DNA of 64,000 nt from positions 496,001 through 560,000 of the forward strand of contig JAODTK010004444.1 of assembly GCA_026419785.1 (NCBI GenBank), in the 5' to 3' direction. Positions 37,828 to 49,649 of this stretch are shown in pieces. The notes beneath the pieces were generated by a model. It did not search any database. It had not been told where the DNA came from and worked only from the letters and a program-made list of their open reading frames with translations. Within the stretch, counting starts at the first letter, position 1. Each line of letters begins with the position of its first letter. This DNA comes from Sclerodactyla briareus. Taxonomy: Eukaryota; Echinodermata; Holothuroidea; Dendrochirotida; Sclerodactylidae. A program made the translations under genes and the position numbers.

Positions 37828-39288
37828 TATATCCCCGCAACACTGTAAGTTATGTTTGGGCTGTGTGCACGCCGTCTCCGCCGCCGCGCCGGTCCCGCCG
37901 CCGCCGCACCGCCGGAAACTTTAGGCGTTAGCAGCTCGTCCTTCCTTAACACTTACGCATTTGACCCACAACTTGGTACACAGGTCCGTAGAGTAAAGTG
38001 GATCGTCGAAAATGGGCTATATCGTTTTGTTGCCCCTATTTTGCAGTTTTTCGCAAAATTTTCAAAGTTCTTGCGATTTACACGAAACGTGGTGGTTGTG
38101 GGTAGTTGTTGGGTCCGAAAAACATGGCGACAATTTCAAGGTCTCCGAGTCCAGTTTGTCATTTCTTTGGCCAGTATCTATGACAGCAAATTCTGTTATA
38201 TTCAACTTCATTGATTTTCATGAAAACTTGTGAATAGGTCACTATCAGTGCCGATGAACTTTCCTAATGTGACCGAGGTCACTGGATGTCATCTTGCATG
38301 ACTAATTTGCATATAGTTGGCCCAATACAATTATGTCAATTTATAAACTTTGTTGGATTCTCACGAAACTTGGTGAGTAGGACCGTCTAACAGTCCCGAT
38401 AAATTTTCAATTGCGTTGAAATCATGAAGGTCATTATGTGTGCTTATTTTATTCGTTCGCATAATGAATAATAAGGCATTATTTCCCTCAACTTTAGGGA
38501 TTTTGAATCGAAACTTTTGATAGGACCGACTACCAGTCCTGATAAATGTATCAATAGTCATCAAGATCCTGAGGGTAAATTTGTGGGACTAATTTGCATA
38601 TTAGTTGTCCTTGTCATTCAAAAGATGATTTAATTACTTTTTTCAGCATAACTTGACATGTCCTTGGAATGCAATATTCCTTGCTAGGAGTGAATGCATC
38701 ACATGAGTGTAACATTTTCATAAAAACGCCCATGTCATTGAAGGTCATTAAAGGTACGACGTATGGGTCAAAAACTGATTTTATACCTTTTTCGAACAAT
38801 AGCACTGGTGTGTTCATCAGAATGCAAATGCTCCTAGGAGTTGATGTATCGCATGGAGTACAATTCCCATAAAACTGTCATATACTTCAAGTCATTCAGG
38901 ATCACTTATGGGTCAAAACTGTTTTTCTGGGCTATAATCGGAGAATTGAATATCTGCGAAGGTGGATGGTTCACCTGTGATATTAATTGTTGACCTGCAT
39001 GTCGGTGACGCTCTGACCTGATTTGACGCTCTGTCTGGGGTCAGTGGTTAAAGGTCGAATCTGAATAAATGTGCTTATTTAAGGACGCACTTGTCCGGGG
39101 CTGTAGGGTGCCTCAATACAATTACAATTGCATTATGGAATTATCCATTTACCTGTACACTTTTTGTCCGCTTCAAAAGTCTATATGGCTTCTTCCACAA
39201 TATTGTCCGTTTTCATGTACACCAATTTCTTGAATAAGAGATGCGGGGACATATACTGTCGGCGGTTTACCCTCCCGACATTTTCTAG
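37828..39288 (+). mobile_element. Family 1 Helitron-like non-autonomous element (copy a)
   Basis: The left end is TATATCCCCGCAACACTG, then a CCGCCGCCG-rich stretch and the body motif ACTTGGTACACAGGTCC. The right end reads GCGGGGACATATACTGTCGG, a hairpin whose arms are GTCGGCGG and CTCCCGAC (one mismatch), a few T, and CTAG followed by TT (39285-39290). A 3' hairpin shortly before CTAG is the classic Helitron 3' end; the partly inverted TATATCCCC/GGGGACATATA pair fits the Helentron/Helitron2 variant. Internally, a segment of about 150 bp around GAATGCAATATTCC / GAATGCAAATGCTCC is duplicated (38650-38930). No Rep/helicase coding is present. It abuts copy b of family 2. Confidence 0.65.
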
Positions 39289-39742
39289 TTACTTCAGATA
39301 TTTCCTCTGCTTTCGTCAGGATCAAAAAAGAGTTAAGTATACAAAGAAGAGAGCCAGATTACCAAACAGGTATTGCGATTCAATATTTCGAACAATGTCC
39401 TTCAGCCGCCGAACACAGCTGATATGCTGTCATAGTTCTGCACCAACGTCATTAAAAGCAATTTTAAAAAAAAAATGGAAATGAATCGAACACACAGAGT
39501 TGCGTTCTTCCTTATTTACTTTGACATTTTGCCGCATTATTTCATAGCTACCGGTACCAGTCATATGAAGGTATACGAAGCACGGCCGAATATCTTAAAT
39601 AAAACTCTGGCACGCACTGCCTAATATGCATAACTCTTTTGGACACAACAATTGAATTTTTATAAGCCCTGTGCCCTGGCCCTATATCTTCCTACAGTGT
39701 GGCCGGAAAATTGGCACACAAATTACTCGTATTGGGTTGTGC

Positions 39743-39799
39743 AAAAAAAAAAAAAAAACAAAAAAAAAAAAAAAAACAACAAAAAAAAAAAAAAAAAAT
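39743..39799. repeat. A-rich run
   Basis: 57 bases of almost pure A with single C interruptions. No retrogene or LINE tail was recognised directly before it. Confidence 0.9.
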
Positions 39800-40064
39800 A
39801 ATTGTCGGAAGAATCCGTTCCGGCCCCAGTCTATGGTTTCTATCGTTGCTTAAATTCGTTAAGGTTCATTAATTGCTGTACATCACTTACGGTAGGTACA
39901 TTTGTTCTATTCGTATTTCGTGCATCTTTGGGAACCTAGTCCAGGTTCATTGCAGCTATACTTTTCTTTACCTTTTGAGCTCTCTGAATAATACGGTATA
40001 CCATTGGGCTCAGTGCTTTACTTTTGTAGCCTTGTTACGCCTCAGCACTCACTATTATTATTAA

Positions 40065-41060
40065 TATTCCCCACTTCGCGGGGATATCATGGTTTTGGCT
40101 TCGCCGTCTCCGCCGCCGCGCTCCTCGTATCCGCCGCGTCCGCGTCCGTCGCGTCCGCCGCGTCCGCCGCGTTTCGTGTTAGCGCAGTAACTCTCCAACA
40201 CTTTGTCCGTTTGAAGGCCGAAACTTGCCACATGTCCGCCATAGTGAAATCTTGGATGGGTTCGAAAGTGGGCGTCGCCACACTGCAGGGTCAAGCTAAT
40301 TTGCATAATTTGCGCAATTTCCAAAAGTTGGTCAAATTTCCACGACCTTGGTAGGTGGGGACTATGTTTGGTCTCGAAAAAGTGAAGGTATTTCAAGGTC
40401 ACCAGAGGTCAATTTACGCGAGTTACAAAAGTTTGTCGATTTCAAATGACACTTAGTAGGTGTGGACGATGTTTGGTCCCCGAAAAAGAGTGTAGGCATT
40501 CTCGGGGTCATCGCAGTTCAAAGTCAAGCGAATTCCGCATAATTTGCACATTTTTCGAAAGTTGGTAGGTGGGGACTGTAATTGGTCCCCCGAAGAAGTG
40601 AAGGTTAGTTCGGTCACCAGAGGTCAAATTTTACGCGAGTTACAAAAGTTTTGCGGATTTCAATGAAACTTAGTAGGTGTGGACGATGTTTGGTCCCCGA
40701 AAAAAGTGGAGGACATCTCTGGTTCATCAGAAGTCAAAAGTCAGCTAATCGCAAGAATTTGCCACTTTTTCGAAAGTGGGTTTAGGTGGGTAGACTGGAA
40801 TTGTCCCGAAAGACTGAAGGTTATTTCACGGTCAGCCACCCACCAGAGGTCAAACTACGCGATTATCAAAAGTTTGTCAGATTTCAACGAACTTGGTATG
40901 TGACATGTAAGCGCTTTGAGACGAACTTCCGCCGGTGAATTGCACTATATAAAAGCTATTCTATAATGCCATCCACATGGTAACTCATACAGCCATCTTC
41001 ACCAACTGATCGCGAGGTGGGGATATACACGTTGGCGGTTACCCGCCAGCATGTGTCTAG
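40065..41060 (+). mobile_element. Family 1 Helitron-like non-autonomous element (copy b, cleanest ends)
   Basis: The left end ATTCCCCACTTCGCGGGGATATC is itself a hairpin (CCCC-ACTTCGC-GGGG core). A CCGCCGCGTCCG-rich stretch follows, and then the body with ACATGTCCGCCATAGTGAAA and three partly repeated segments of about 100-150 bp holding GTAGGTGTGGACGATG and CACCAGAGGTCAA. The right end has GGGGATATACACG, the perfect hairpin TGGCGG-TTAC-CCGCCA (41033-41048), eight bases and CTAG (41057-41060) followed by TTT. This is a textbook Helitron 3' end. A perfect DR4, AGGTCA-CCAG-AGGTCA, lies at 40396-40411, preceded by TTCA so that it also forms a TCAAGGTCA extended half-site. No coding sequence was found. 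Confidence 0.72.
40908..40965 (+). repeat. LINE/SINE-type 3' tail inside the Helitron-like element
   Basis: AAGCGCTTTGAGACGAAC, then GAATTGCACTATATAAAAG, is the familiar 3' end shared by many CR1/L2-group LINEs and SINEs. It lies inside the family 1 copy, so either the element captured a retroposon tail or one inserted and decayed there. Confidence 0.5.
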
Positions 41061-43689
41061 TTTCAGCATTAAGTTCAGACAGTACGGTACGACATAGAAA
41101 TTGTCGGCCCTCTGATCTGCCGTAAAAGTGAACATAGGTTCATTCCTCTAATATGATGCTGAATAAATAATGGCCGAGCTTCTAAGACCTTTCTTTCGAC
41201 TACTTCTTTTAATTTTCTAATGTTACCATTAATAGGGCCATTGGCTTCTCAATCTTCGTGGTAAACGTTGCAGATTAGACATTCGGAGGTATTTCCTTCC
41301 GCAAAGAGGGAATATGAATGGAATAGCCTCCCTACGCTGTTTGGTCTGGGAGTGTTAATGCCTCCAAGCAATCTTGACTTGTTTTCCATAAATTGTTGGA
41401 GAATTCTTTGAGTTCGGTTGTTCTCCTTTTTGAGTGGTCGTTGTTTCAGGGTCGTTCACGAGGACTCAGTTCCTTCCTTACTCTTTCCTACTAAACACAC
41501 TAAACTAGGCTAAACTAAACTAATCTAAACTATTATACAGATTCATAATTTACGTAATATTGGCCAGCGCTGAGTGGACCTAGCAGGGTCTAATACTTCC
41601 CCGCCAAGTCCGTACTTCTCTCTTTTCATTTCGTGCTCCATGAATATTCTATTCCGAGTCTTAGTGCTACACTTATTGTGTACTTTTCCTGTTGGACAAA
41701 TGCCGGGAGTGGCATACTCTGCTAATGCGCTGCGTGATTACCCTCCTTGTCGGGCCTTCTTTGAAGAGCTCCTTCCTCGGTTTTGTAAAAATAGAAATCA
41801 TTACATAAACACCGTCAGGCGATTTTGATCGATTTTCGTCGAGCGGTTTGCAGGCCGTCTGCCGTGTTTGCTTGAGTGGCAGTAGCACTACTTCCTCACA
41901 GACCATGCCTCGCTGATGTGTCAATCCGAATACACCTGGTAATCGATAAAGTTGCAAATCTCATCACTGCTAATCAATGAAACGGTGATTGACCTGATTT
42001 ACCTGTACTGGCAAACTGAAATTCGTTTTTTCCATGCAGAGGTTGTGTTACAGTTGATAAGCATGTAGCTCTTTTTGTAACCAAACAACAGCTAACCTAT
42101 GGTACTAGGAAGCTATACCCACATCCGCCATGCATCTCTCTGAAGCCTATCGATGGTACGTAGTAACAGGCCATATTGACGGCTATTCCTCCTTCCAACC
42201 TTTTGGGCAGAGGCAGTGTTTTTTCGTAGATCGCTAAACAGGCTGCTATGTCGTCTGCGCAGTATCAACTGGCAAAAGAAGCCACAGCGACGTTTGTATG
42301 ACGTCACAATAGCTCTATACTGCGTATATAATATATCGCCACATTGATATGTCAATGTAAAATTAGTCACGATATACCGCGAGAATTTTTTTCTATCATG
42401 AAGTTCACATTCCTCTTCTCATTATTCGCCAGGTGAGGCGGGACGGCATAGTATCTCTTTACGTTTGTTTTGTGGAGAGCGAGAGGGAAAGGACAATATT
42501 GCAGGTGTTTAGTTTCCATGCAGGGGTAGTTTGCAAGTTGGCAGTTCGCCGGGCGATGTACTCCTGCATACCCAGGCAGGTATCACCATGTTGCCTTTAT
42601 CATTGTTGACTAAAATTAAACAAACACAAACCGAAATTGCTGATCAAACATCGGCAGGTGAGTACTTCTACTTCTGAGGAGCTTGAGCCAGGTATATACT
42701 GGTTATTCATTGTTAGTCAACAACAGCTATAATCACATTAGCGGACCTACCACGATAACCAGTCTCTGTGATAATGCGGTGGTTACAGACCCCCACACCC
42801 TGACAGCCTAATGGACCGAACCGTCAGTGTCACATAATAGTCGGAATGGAGTGGGGGGGGGGGACTGGGGCCCGCCAAGTGGAAATGAAATTAGATGATT
42901 TTTTTAATGGTTTTCTAATTGTTCATTGGACATTCGATAACGGTTCTTGCACAAATATTGCACTTATTCACCAAAGAAGGCGGATGCAATAAATGAGGGC
43001 GTTCTCTTCCCTAGGTCCGACCATCAAAACAGGACCATTTTTTTTCCTGACTGAAAAGGTGGGCGGTAGGGCTTGGCGGTGTTTTTCACAGTATCAGTCA
43101 TTTTTGAACGTAAAGAATTTCGGATAGACCTACATGCTCGAGGTAAAGATGTGTATTACAACTTCTCTGAAAAACGTTATTAAATACGCATCCCACTATT
43201 GTTGTGGTTTTCATTACAGATAGCCCATTTAGCACTCTCTAACACTAACTATTTACTTAGGCGCTTTTAAAGAGGCATGCCGTCCGACAGAAACTATTAG
43301 TGAACAGCGGACTGGGATCGCACTACGTCACGATGAAAGATTTCGTGTATCACGTCATGCGAGACAGCACCATGCAGCATTCGCTTTCTGTCTTTCTTCC
43401 TTCATTTTCGAGGGGAGGGGGGGGGTGCGATCAGGTATTGATACTAGAACTGATGCGCCATGGATATCTATACCGATATACGTCTCTGGTGCGATCTGAT
43501 AACACCATCATAAACCGCATATAAAGGCCCATATTTACCGCACCGCACTAGTAGCCAAGCTTTGTTCTTGTCCGCTGTAAATACGATATCGTCTAACCCC
43601 AGGCTATTTCTCTTCTTGGCTTCTTTCTGTTCGGTGTTCCCGATAGCCAAATTAAACTCGTGCAACTTACAAATTCTGCATCACACGCG
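41061..43689. other. Gene-free stretch
   Basis: No gene is supported. Seen: a degenerate CTAAACTA short tandem repeat (about 41491-41531), a phrase at about 41552-41575 related to the fragment at 29250, and G-runs (about 42852-42864, 43412-43424). Open frames are shorter than 95 codons and carry no recognised motif. Confidence 0.5.
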
Positions 43690-43885
43690 TTAACACTCGT
43701 GGCAAGAAATCGTACCTTCATCCCGACCCTTCAGGATTTGCACTGGCTCTCTATTCAAGAGAGAATCGATTCAATTGTTGCTCTTTGCTTATAAACCTAT
43801 TTTTGTTCTGTGAAGCACATTGGTACTCTTTTGTGATATTGCGCTGTTTACACATTACTATTAATTTTTTATTATATGCTCAGAT
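43690..43885 (+). pseudogene. CR1/L2-like LINE, short 3' fragment
   Basis: The translation contains LQDLHWLSIQERID, the typical C-terminal block of CR1/L2/Crack reverse transcriptase polyproteins, and after a one-base break LLLFAYKP. A tail with TGCGCTGTTTACAC and an AT-rich end follows, like the 3' end of such LINEs. Only about 100 bp of coding remains. Confidence 0.55.
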
Positions 43886-44567
43886 ATATTGGGGACAGAG
43901 GGTTGAATCAAGTCTCAACCCCCCCCATGATCCGCGATTTAAATGTCCCATGCCCCAAAAGATAGTTCAGTGAACTCCATGACCCTACTATTTCTCGAAC
44001 TGTCGGAGCGCGAAAGAGTCAATACAACCGACGAGAACTGATTGATGTCAGGAGACCCACTCCCACGGCGACCTTAAGATGAGGGCTCGTCTAACACAAA
44101 TATCAGAAGGACGTCACAAATCTAGTCGTCGTTCTGCTCACGGTACTATACCAACGGGTCGATATTGTTCGGCATCGAATACGGTCTATCGTCAATATGA
44201 GGAGTCAACGAAAAATTCGTTCGATATACTCGAGACACTTGTTTACAAACTGACCCGGTCCTCATTATTCACACGGGTGTTGCGAAAATTCCACCTTCTA
44301 ATTAATTTTAAGTTCCATTCAGCCATTCTTTCATGTCCTCCTTCCCATCTACGAAGCTACCTATACTGGGTAATCTAATGTATTTATGATATCAAAACTA
44401 CGGAAAAAAGCTGTTGAACCATTGTATTAGGTAAAATTTGGGTAATTTCGTGACGAGGTCCCAGTGTCGGAACGATAGATTTTTATGCGGCAGGCCGACT
44501 TTTATAAATCCCCGTTGACGTAATGTCACTATTTTTCTAAAAAATGGAAATATTTGAGTGCTGTAAC
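43886..44567. other. Gene-free stretch
   Basis: The longest plus frame (44079-44378) has no recognised domain. It could be a further decayed part of the LINE just before it, but the match to LINE C-termini is too weak to call. Confidence 0.4.
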
Positions 44568-45534
44568 TATATCCCCACTTCGTGGATTACTGGTTTGGGC
44601 GCGCTCTTCGCCGCGCCGCCGCCACCCGCGCACGCCGCGTTCGCCCCGAAAGATTTTCGTGTTAACGCAATGACTCCCTGACACAATGTCCGATTGACAC
44701 GAAACTCTGCAACCCCTGTTTCGCCCTTACAAAATCTGATGATTCTAATGTGGGCGTCGCTAGAACCACTCTGGCGCTGGTGCCGGTTATCTTGGATTTT
44801 CAACGAAACTTGAGTTATGACGTGTTTGTACAATACTCCCTAGTGGCTTGTCGGATCATGTGAAACTTGGCACACTGATTGCTAATGAAAATCTTGAATG
44901 GGTTCGAAAGTCGCCCGACCGCTCTGACGGCGGCCTTTTTTGAATATTTTTAAAGCGAAACTGAGTTTTTTTCGCTGATGCGCGTTTTGAAGGCATGGCG
45001 ATCGTTTGGAGACCAACTTTTTTCCCGCCCCATAACGACCCCACCTGGCCGGGCCCATTGTATCTTTGCGAAAATTATTTTTCCAGCAGTTTTGACCATT
45101 TTTTTTTTTCTTTTTAAACTTTGCATCACATGATCGCGTTAAGGAAATTTTGAATGCGTGAAACGGTGGGCTCTCCAACCGCTCTGACGACGCGACCATT
45201 TTGGATTGTTAGAGGCGAATCTGAGTTTTTCGCTTATTTTGAGCGCGTTTTTGCACATGCGATCATTTTGAGACCAACGTTTGTTTTCGCCCCATACGAC
45301 CCCCACCCGCGTCCATTATGATTTTGCGGAATTTTTTTTTTTTTTTTTGGTTCAGATGATTTGACATTTCATATTTCAGAGCATGGCGTTTGCATTGGAA
45401 CCAAAACCCCTCACTTCCCTTGGTCATATAAAATCCCCTTTTATAGAAAGCAAGGCGAACATGTCACCCTTTGATTGATCAAAAGTGGGATATACACGTT
45501 GGCGTTATATTATTTTTCGCCAGTCGATGTCTAT
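44568..45534 (+). mobile_element. Family 1 Helitron-like non-autonomous element (copy c)
   Basis: The left end TATATCCCCACTTCGTGG, a CGCCGCGCCGCCG-rich stretch and GACACGAAACTCTGCAAC match copy b in order. The body carries two related segments of about 250 bp with the phrase GAGACCAAC. The right end has GTGGGATATACACGTTGGCG, then a decayed hairpin arm CGCCAG, and CTAT instead of CTAG (45531-45534), followed by TTT. The older state of the end fits an inactive copy. Confidence 0.6.
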
Positions 45535-46672
45535 TTTCTTTTTGACTGAAGTTCCTCTCGTGGATGAGGTATCGCACGATGGCATTCATTTTCAATATCA
45601 TGATGCTTATTTTCTCGATATTCAAAATGCTGATGAATATATCAAAGGTGTAGAACCATTGAATGGTCTATCAGATTACCATTACTCATTAAGCCCTACT
45701 ATTATTTAACAGAATATTAAATCCAAAATGCAAGCAAAATCAGAACGATTTTTTAGACGGAGCTTCTAGAAAATGCCTGAATTTAACCCGTAGGCGCTAC
45801 CGACTATGAGCCCCGATATTGGCGCTCCACAACTACCATACGACCATCGACCTAGCCCTCTCGGAAAGTAGGTCGTATTTCAGATTGTCTCGTTTTTTAA
45901 TTTCTTCGCGTTCCCGATTTACGCCGCACTGTATTGCAGCTAATGGACTTAGTCCTATTTAAACTATCCGACCCAGCCAGTCCTCCCATTCTGCCAATAT
46001 AATTAAAGTACACAAGAGAGGAGAATTAACACCTTCCCACTCAGTAAATACACATTATTGGCTTTTGGTCTTCTATCGCCTGCCATTTATGAGGGTCGGC
46101 TATTCCAATTGGTCACACCCCTAACTTTCTGCTGTACTTAGTCATAGCCCAAAGCGTTATGTTAAGATATACTTCGTAAAACAGTGTTGTAATTTATGTA
46201 GAGGATCCACCGCCCATATCAGTTCGGTGAAGCATACACCTTGCAGGCTTAAAGTATCCTCTGACTGTGTAAACTGGGTGTGCCCCCCTCTCTTCTCCCC
46301 ACCACACACTCATATGAAACAATTGTTTTAATTATTAAACGAGTCTACGGTGGTAACTTTAAGAAAAAATCTCAAATGCCATTTAAAAATAGTGTAGATT
46401 TTTAACATTTCTTCTCCCTCCCCCCCTTGTGTGTTTTTTTTTCTTCTCCTGTGTTGTTTTGCGTTTTTTTGTTTCTTGCGCTCTCTAGGTTTGGGTGGCC
46501 AGACCTAGTATAAGTTATTTATAATGTTTTTCTGGTCTCCCTTCATTTCAATGTTGTATACTTCCAACTAGCTCGATTATTTTCAAGCTTATATTTGTTT
46601 GTTTAATACTGATATATTCACATTATAGTATGTCTTATGTAATTTTATGCACTGAAATGATGAATAATGAAT
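45535..46672. other. Gene-free stretch
   Basis: No gene, RNA or clear element recognised. A pyrimidine-rich segment (about 46410-46480) is present. Confidence 0.5.
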
Positions 46673-46814
46673 CAGGGGCGGATCCAGGATTTTCGGTTAG
46701 ATGGGCCCAAACATTGTCCAATATAATATATTGGGGAGAAGATATGGTCGCAGGTGGCGCGAATCCACCAAATGGGGGGGGGGTGCGCGGGGGGGGGGGG
46801 GGGCGAATTCCCTG
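46673..46814 (+). mobile_element. Possible hAT-like MITE (CAGGGGCGGATCC end)
   Basis: The segment starts CAGGGGCGGATCCAGGATTT, a phrase found at the ends of many short hAT-type elements, has G-runs, and ends GGCGAATTCCCTG. The two ends share only CAGGG/CCCTG, and no 8-bp target duplication is visible, so the right boundary is uncertain. An open frame across it is a by-product of the repeat. Confidence 0.4.
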
Positions 46815-47548
46815 ATACGGAACTGCTTATTGAATTCAACGCACGTAGCTTAAAGATCATGCGGTAGCCTCAAGAGAGTTTAGTAGGGGGGGGGGTCCAA
46901 TGGGGTGGCCGTGGTCCTGGAGGGGGGGGGGGCAGGCATATGAGATTCGTCATGTTGACCATGTAAGCGGAGCGCCACCAGTGGTGGGAATTTTCTGGTC
47001 TGAGAGACCTCCCAGATGACCGGAAACGGCATTTCTCATGTATTCTGTAGAAGAAAGCATTACCAAAAAATTATGAAATGATTTTTCCATGGATTTTGAA
47101 GGAACACCTGGTGGTCCATTAAGACTACCTCCTGTATTTACGACCATTTGCATAGTGATCCCCAAATATACATTTTTTGATGCCGTTGATGGACAAAGTC
47201 TTCATAAAGATGTCCACTGCTGCGTATGGACTTGACCCTTTTCAATGCATACTCCGCATCGTGATGAGTAAGTGCAATTGCGATATCAAGTGTCAAAAGT
47301 CAAAACGTTCTCTAGGAGGCGATAGTTTTTTCACTTTCCATGCTTTCCGGGCTTCTAATGTCCTTTGCCTCCTTTCGCCCTCCCTCAATTCGTGATTATC
47401 ATCCGTTTCTGGAATCGGTTCCAAGTAATATTCGAGACGCCCTTCTTTATGCGATTTTTTGATGCGATGTACTGTAGGTCGCGCCCAATACGTTGCGCCT
47501 ATCATTACGGAAACACGTAGGGCCTATATACGTGTAAATAATTCAACT
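46815..47548. other. Gene-free stretch
   Basis: Contains G-runs at about 46887-46895 and 46922-46931. No supported gene. Confidence 0.5.
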
Positions 47549-47592
47549 GTTTAATCAGGGAAATGCTACTAGTAGCATTTCCCTGGTTTAAT
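47549..47592. mobile_element. 30-bp perfect palindrome flanked by 7-bp direct repeats
   Basis: CAGGGAAATGCTACT (47556-47570) is followed without any spacer by its exact reverse complement AGTAGCATTTCCCTG (47571-47585). On either side stands GTTTAAT (47549-47555 and 47586-47592). This is the structure of two abutted terminal inverted repeats with a target site duplication. The CAGGG...CCCTG ends resemble hAT ends, although hAT duplications are usually 8 bp. Confidence 0.75.
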
Positions 47593-47999
47593 AACCATAT
47601 TCAATACCGCTATACTCGTCGAAATCAGTATTGTTATTCATTGTGCGTCATAATTGAGTCGTGTGTGGACCACCGACCAATTAACACATGCATAAAGGCA
47701 AAAGAGTGGTAGACAGCAGAACGATCATAATCACCAACAGAATTATGTCGTTAATCTCTTGCAGGGACATTCGAAGATATCATAAGGGCCCTTTGTATCC
47801 TATGTATATTGCGACGATTGTATATCTGCAGGAAGATAGTAGAAACGGATACGCTGATCTGAAACTTGAGCGAGGAACCTGGCAATTATTCAAGGTATGA
47901 GGCCGCGGCGAAGCGGCCGAAAATTTTCAGCTTCATTATAGGAATTTTCGCTTCAAATAAGGTTGAAAATATTATACTGTTCGGGAAATAGGCCTTCGT

Positions 48000-48116
48000 A
48001 CGGTGTATAATATTAGCGTACCCACCCGGCTCCCCGACGAGATGGAAAAATTCCTCCCCCGCTGGCACCACCGTTGACATAATCTAATCTAACCATTTCC
48101 GCTGGATACGCCACTG
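48000..48116 (-). mobile_element. hAT-like MITE end (CAGTGGCGTATCCAG)
   Basis: CTGGATACGCCACTG at 48102-48116 is the reverse complement of a common hAT-type terminal repeat. The sequence inside it is G/C-run rich (on the minus strand, GGGGGAGGAATTTTTCC). No matching opposite end was found, so it is a truncated copy. Confidence 0.4.
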
Positions 48117-48507
48117 TATGGGAAGAACATTCTTCAACAGGTTTGACAGTAGTTTGCGCTGAAGCCATGTTCATGTTGTATCCATGTAGGCATATGGGAC
48201 CAGCCCATAAAACGGATCGTGGAGCATGACGGAAAGCGAATGCGCGCGGAGCCGGCGTGAAAATTTCAAGGCTGCTAGGTTCAAATGCAGGTTTTCGGCA
48301 CAAATTCGCTTTTCAGAATAGGGTTGCAACACGGAGGAGCCACGCAGGGTGTAGAGGATGGGTAGTAGACAGACGCGAAGGATATGTTGGTCGAGATTTT
48401 ACGGCGAATTTTTAGTTTCCCGAAGATTTTTACGGTTAGGACAGTACTCTATGCTACCTATAACAAACAAATTATTGATGTCATAATAAACCATGGGAGC
48501 GGACTTT

Positions 48508-48686
48508 GAGTGGCGGTCTCGATTACCCAGTCACCAGTCACTGGAACCCCCCGACCCCCCCACAAACCCACGACTACTTGACAGACCACATCAAATTTCG
48601 GTGGGGGGGGGGGGGAGGGGCGCGTGGGGGGAGGGACTTTCACTTGGGGGGCGCGGGACCCCACGCTCCCCGTAGATACGCCACTG
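48508..48686. mobile_element. Possible short hAT-like MITE
   Basis: The left side has GAGTGGCGGTCTCG, and the right end reads GTAGATACGCCACTG (48672-48686), giving roughly inverted ...GTGGCG... ends about 180 bp apart. The middle is rich in C-runs and G-runs (48601-48618). Overlapping frames on both strands are by-products of these runs. A target duplication was not found. Confidence 0.35.
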
Positions 48687-49649
48687 AGGGGGTACAAGAA
48701 CTGTATTGTTTTTTGGTGTGCGTAAATATGGGTCATTTGAGAAAAAATGAAGATTGTGAGAATTGTATTTTCGCCCACATCGGATTAGCTTAGAAGCTTG
48801 CCCCGAAACGATGATGACCAGCTGGAACTCCTATGAGTGAACAGGATCTGTGATGTAGAATGAGGGCCATTCTTAGCGCACTCGGTCCGTAACTAATAAT
48901 AGAGTTTGCGATCGCTTTTGAGGAGCTAAATATAGCTAACAATACACCCTCAGCATCGTGGTGCATTTTCTGACTGTGGGACAGTTGGCAGATGTGGCTT
49001 GTGTCAAATTCATCTCAACGGCTCAGGCCGGTAAAAAAAAAGTTCTCGAGGATATTTTAGGGGGGCGGGGGGGCCGCCTGAATTTTTGAAATGAATGAAT
49101 AATTTGTGCTGTACACTCGATTGTGCCATTTATCGTTGTACTACCTGTCATCAATGGAAGTAGTTGACAGCTAACTCGTGACAAACCGACCAATACAATA
49201 CTATTCAGATGATGGGGGAGAGCTCAAGATTCCAGGGTCATCCGTATGTCCACTCAAGGGCGATTTGAGCGGAACTTTTTTTTTTTATTGAAATGAACCA
49301 GTACAATAGATTGAACAGACGAAAAATGCCTTCAATGTCAATCAAATAAAAATTAGCGGAACTTGGGGTTCTATATATTGATTAAGCGGACCGGAACACT
49401 GTTTGGTCAATCCTATATAGGCTTTACAGCATAGTAACCTTCCCAGCAGCTACTAATGCGTTACGTGTAGAAGAGTTCAACTGGCTACACACTGGAGACT
49501 GCAATAATCAGATAGTGACGCCTCTTGAGAACTGGGACGGGTGGCCTCCTATACGAGCTGGTATATCTTGTATACAGAGGAATAAATATAAAGGTGGAGA
49601 GAACGAGATCAGGGAGTTTCTATTTTGTTACCTAAAAATCAAACATAAA
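48687..49649. other. Gene-free stretch
   Basis: No gene recognised; contains a G-run (49061-49073) and a T-run (49278-49288). Confidence 0.5.
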
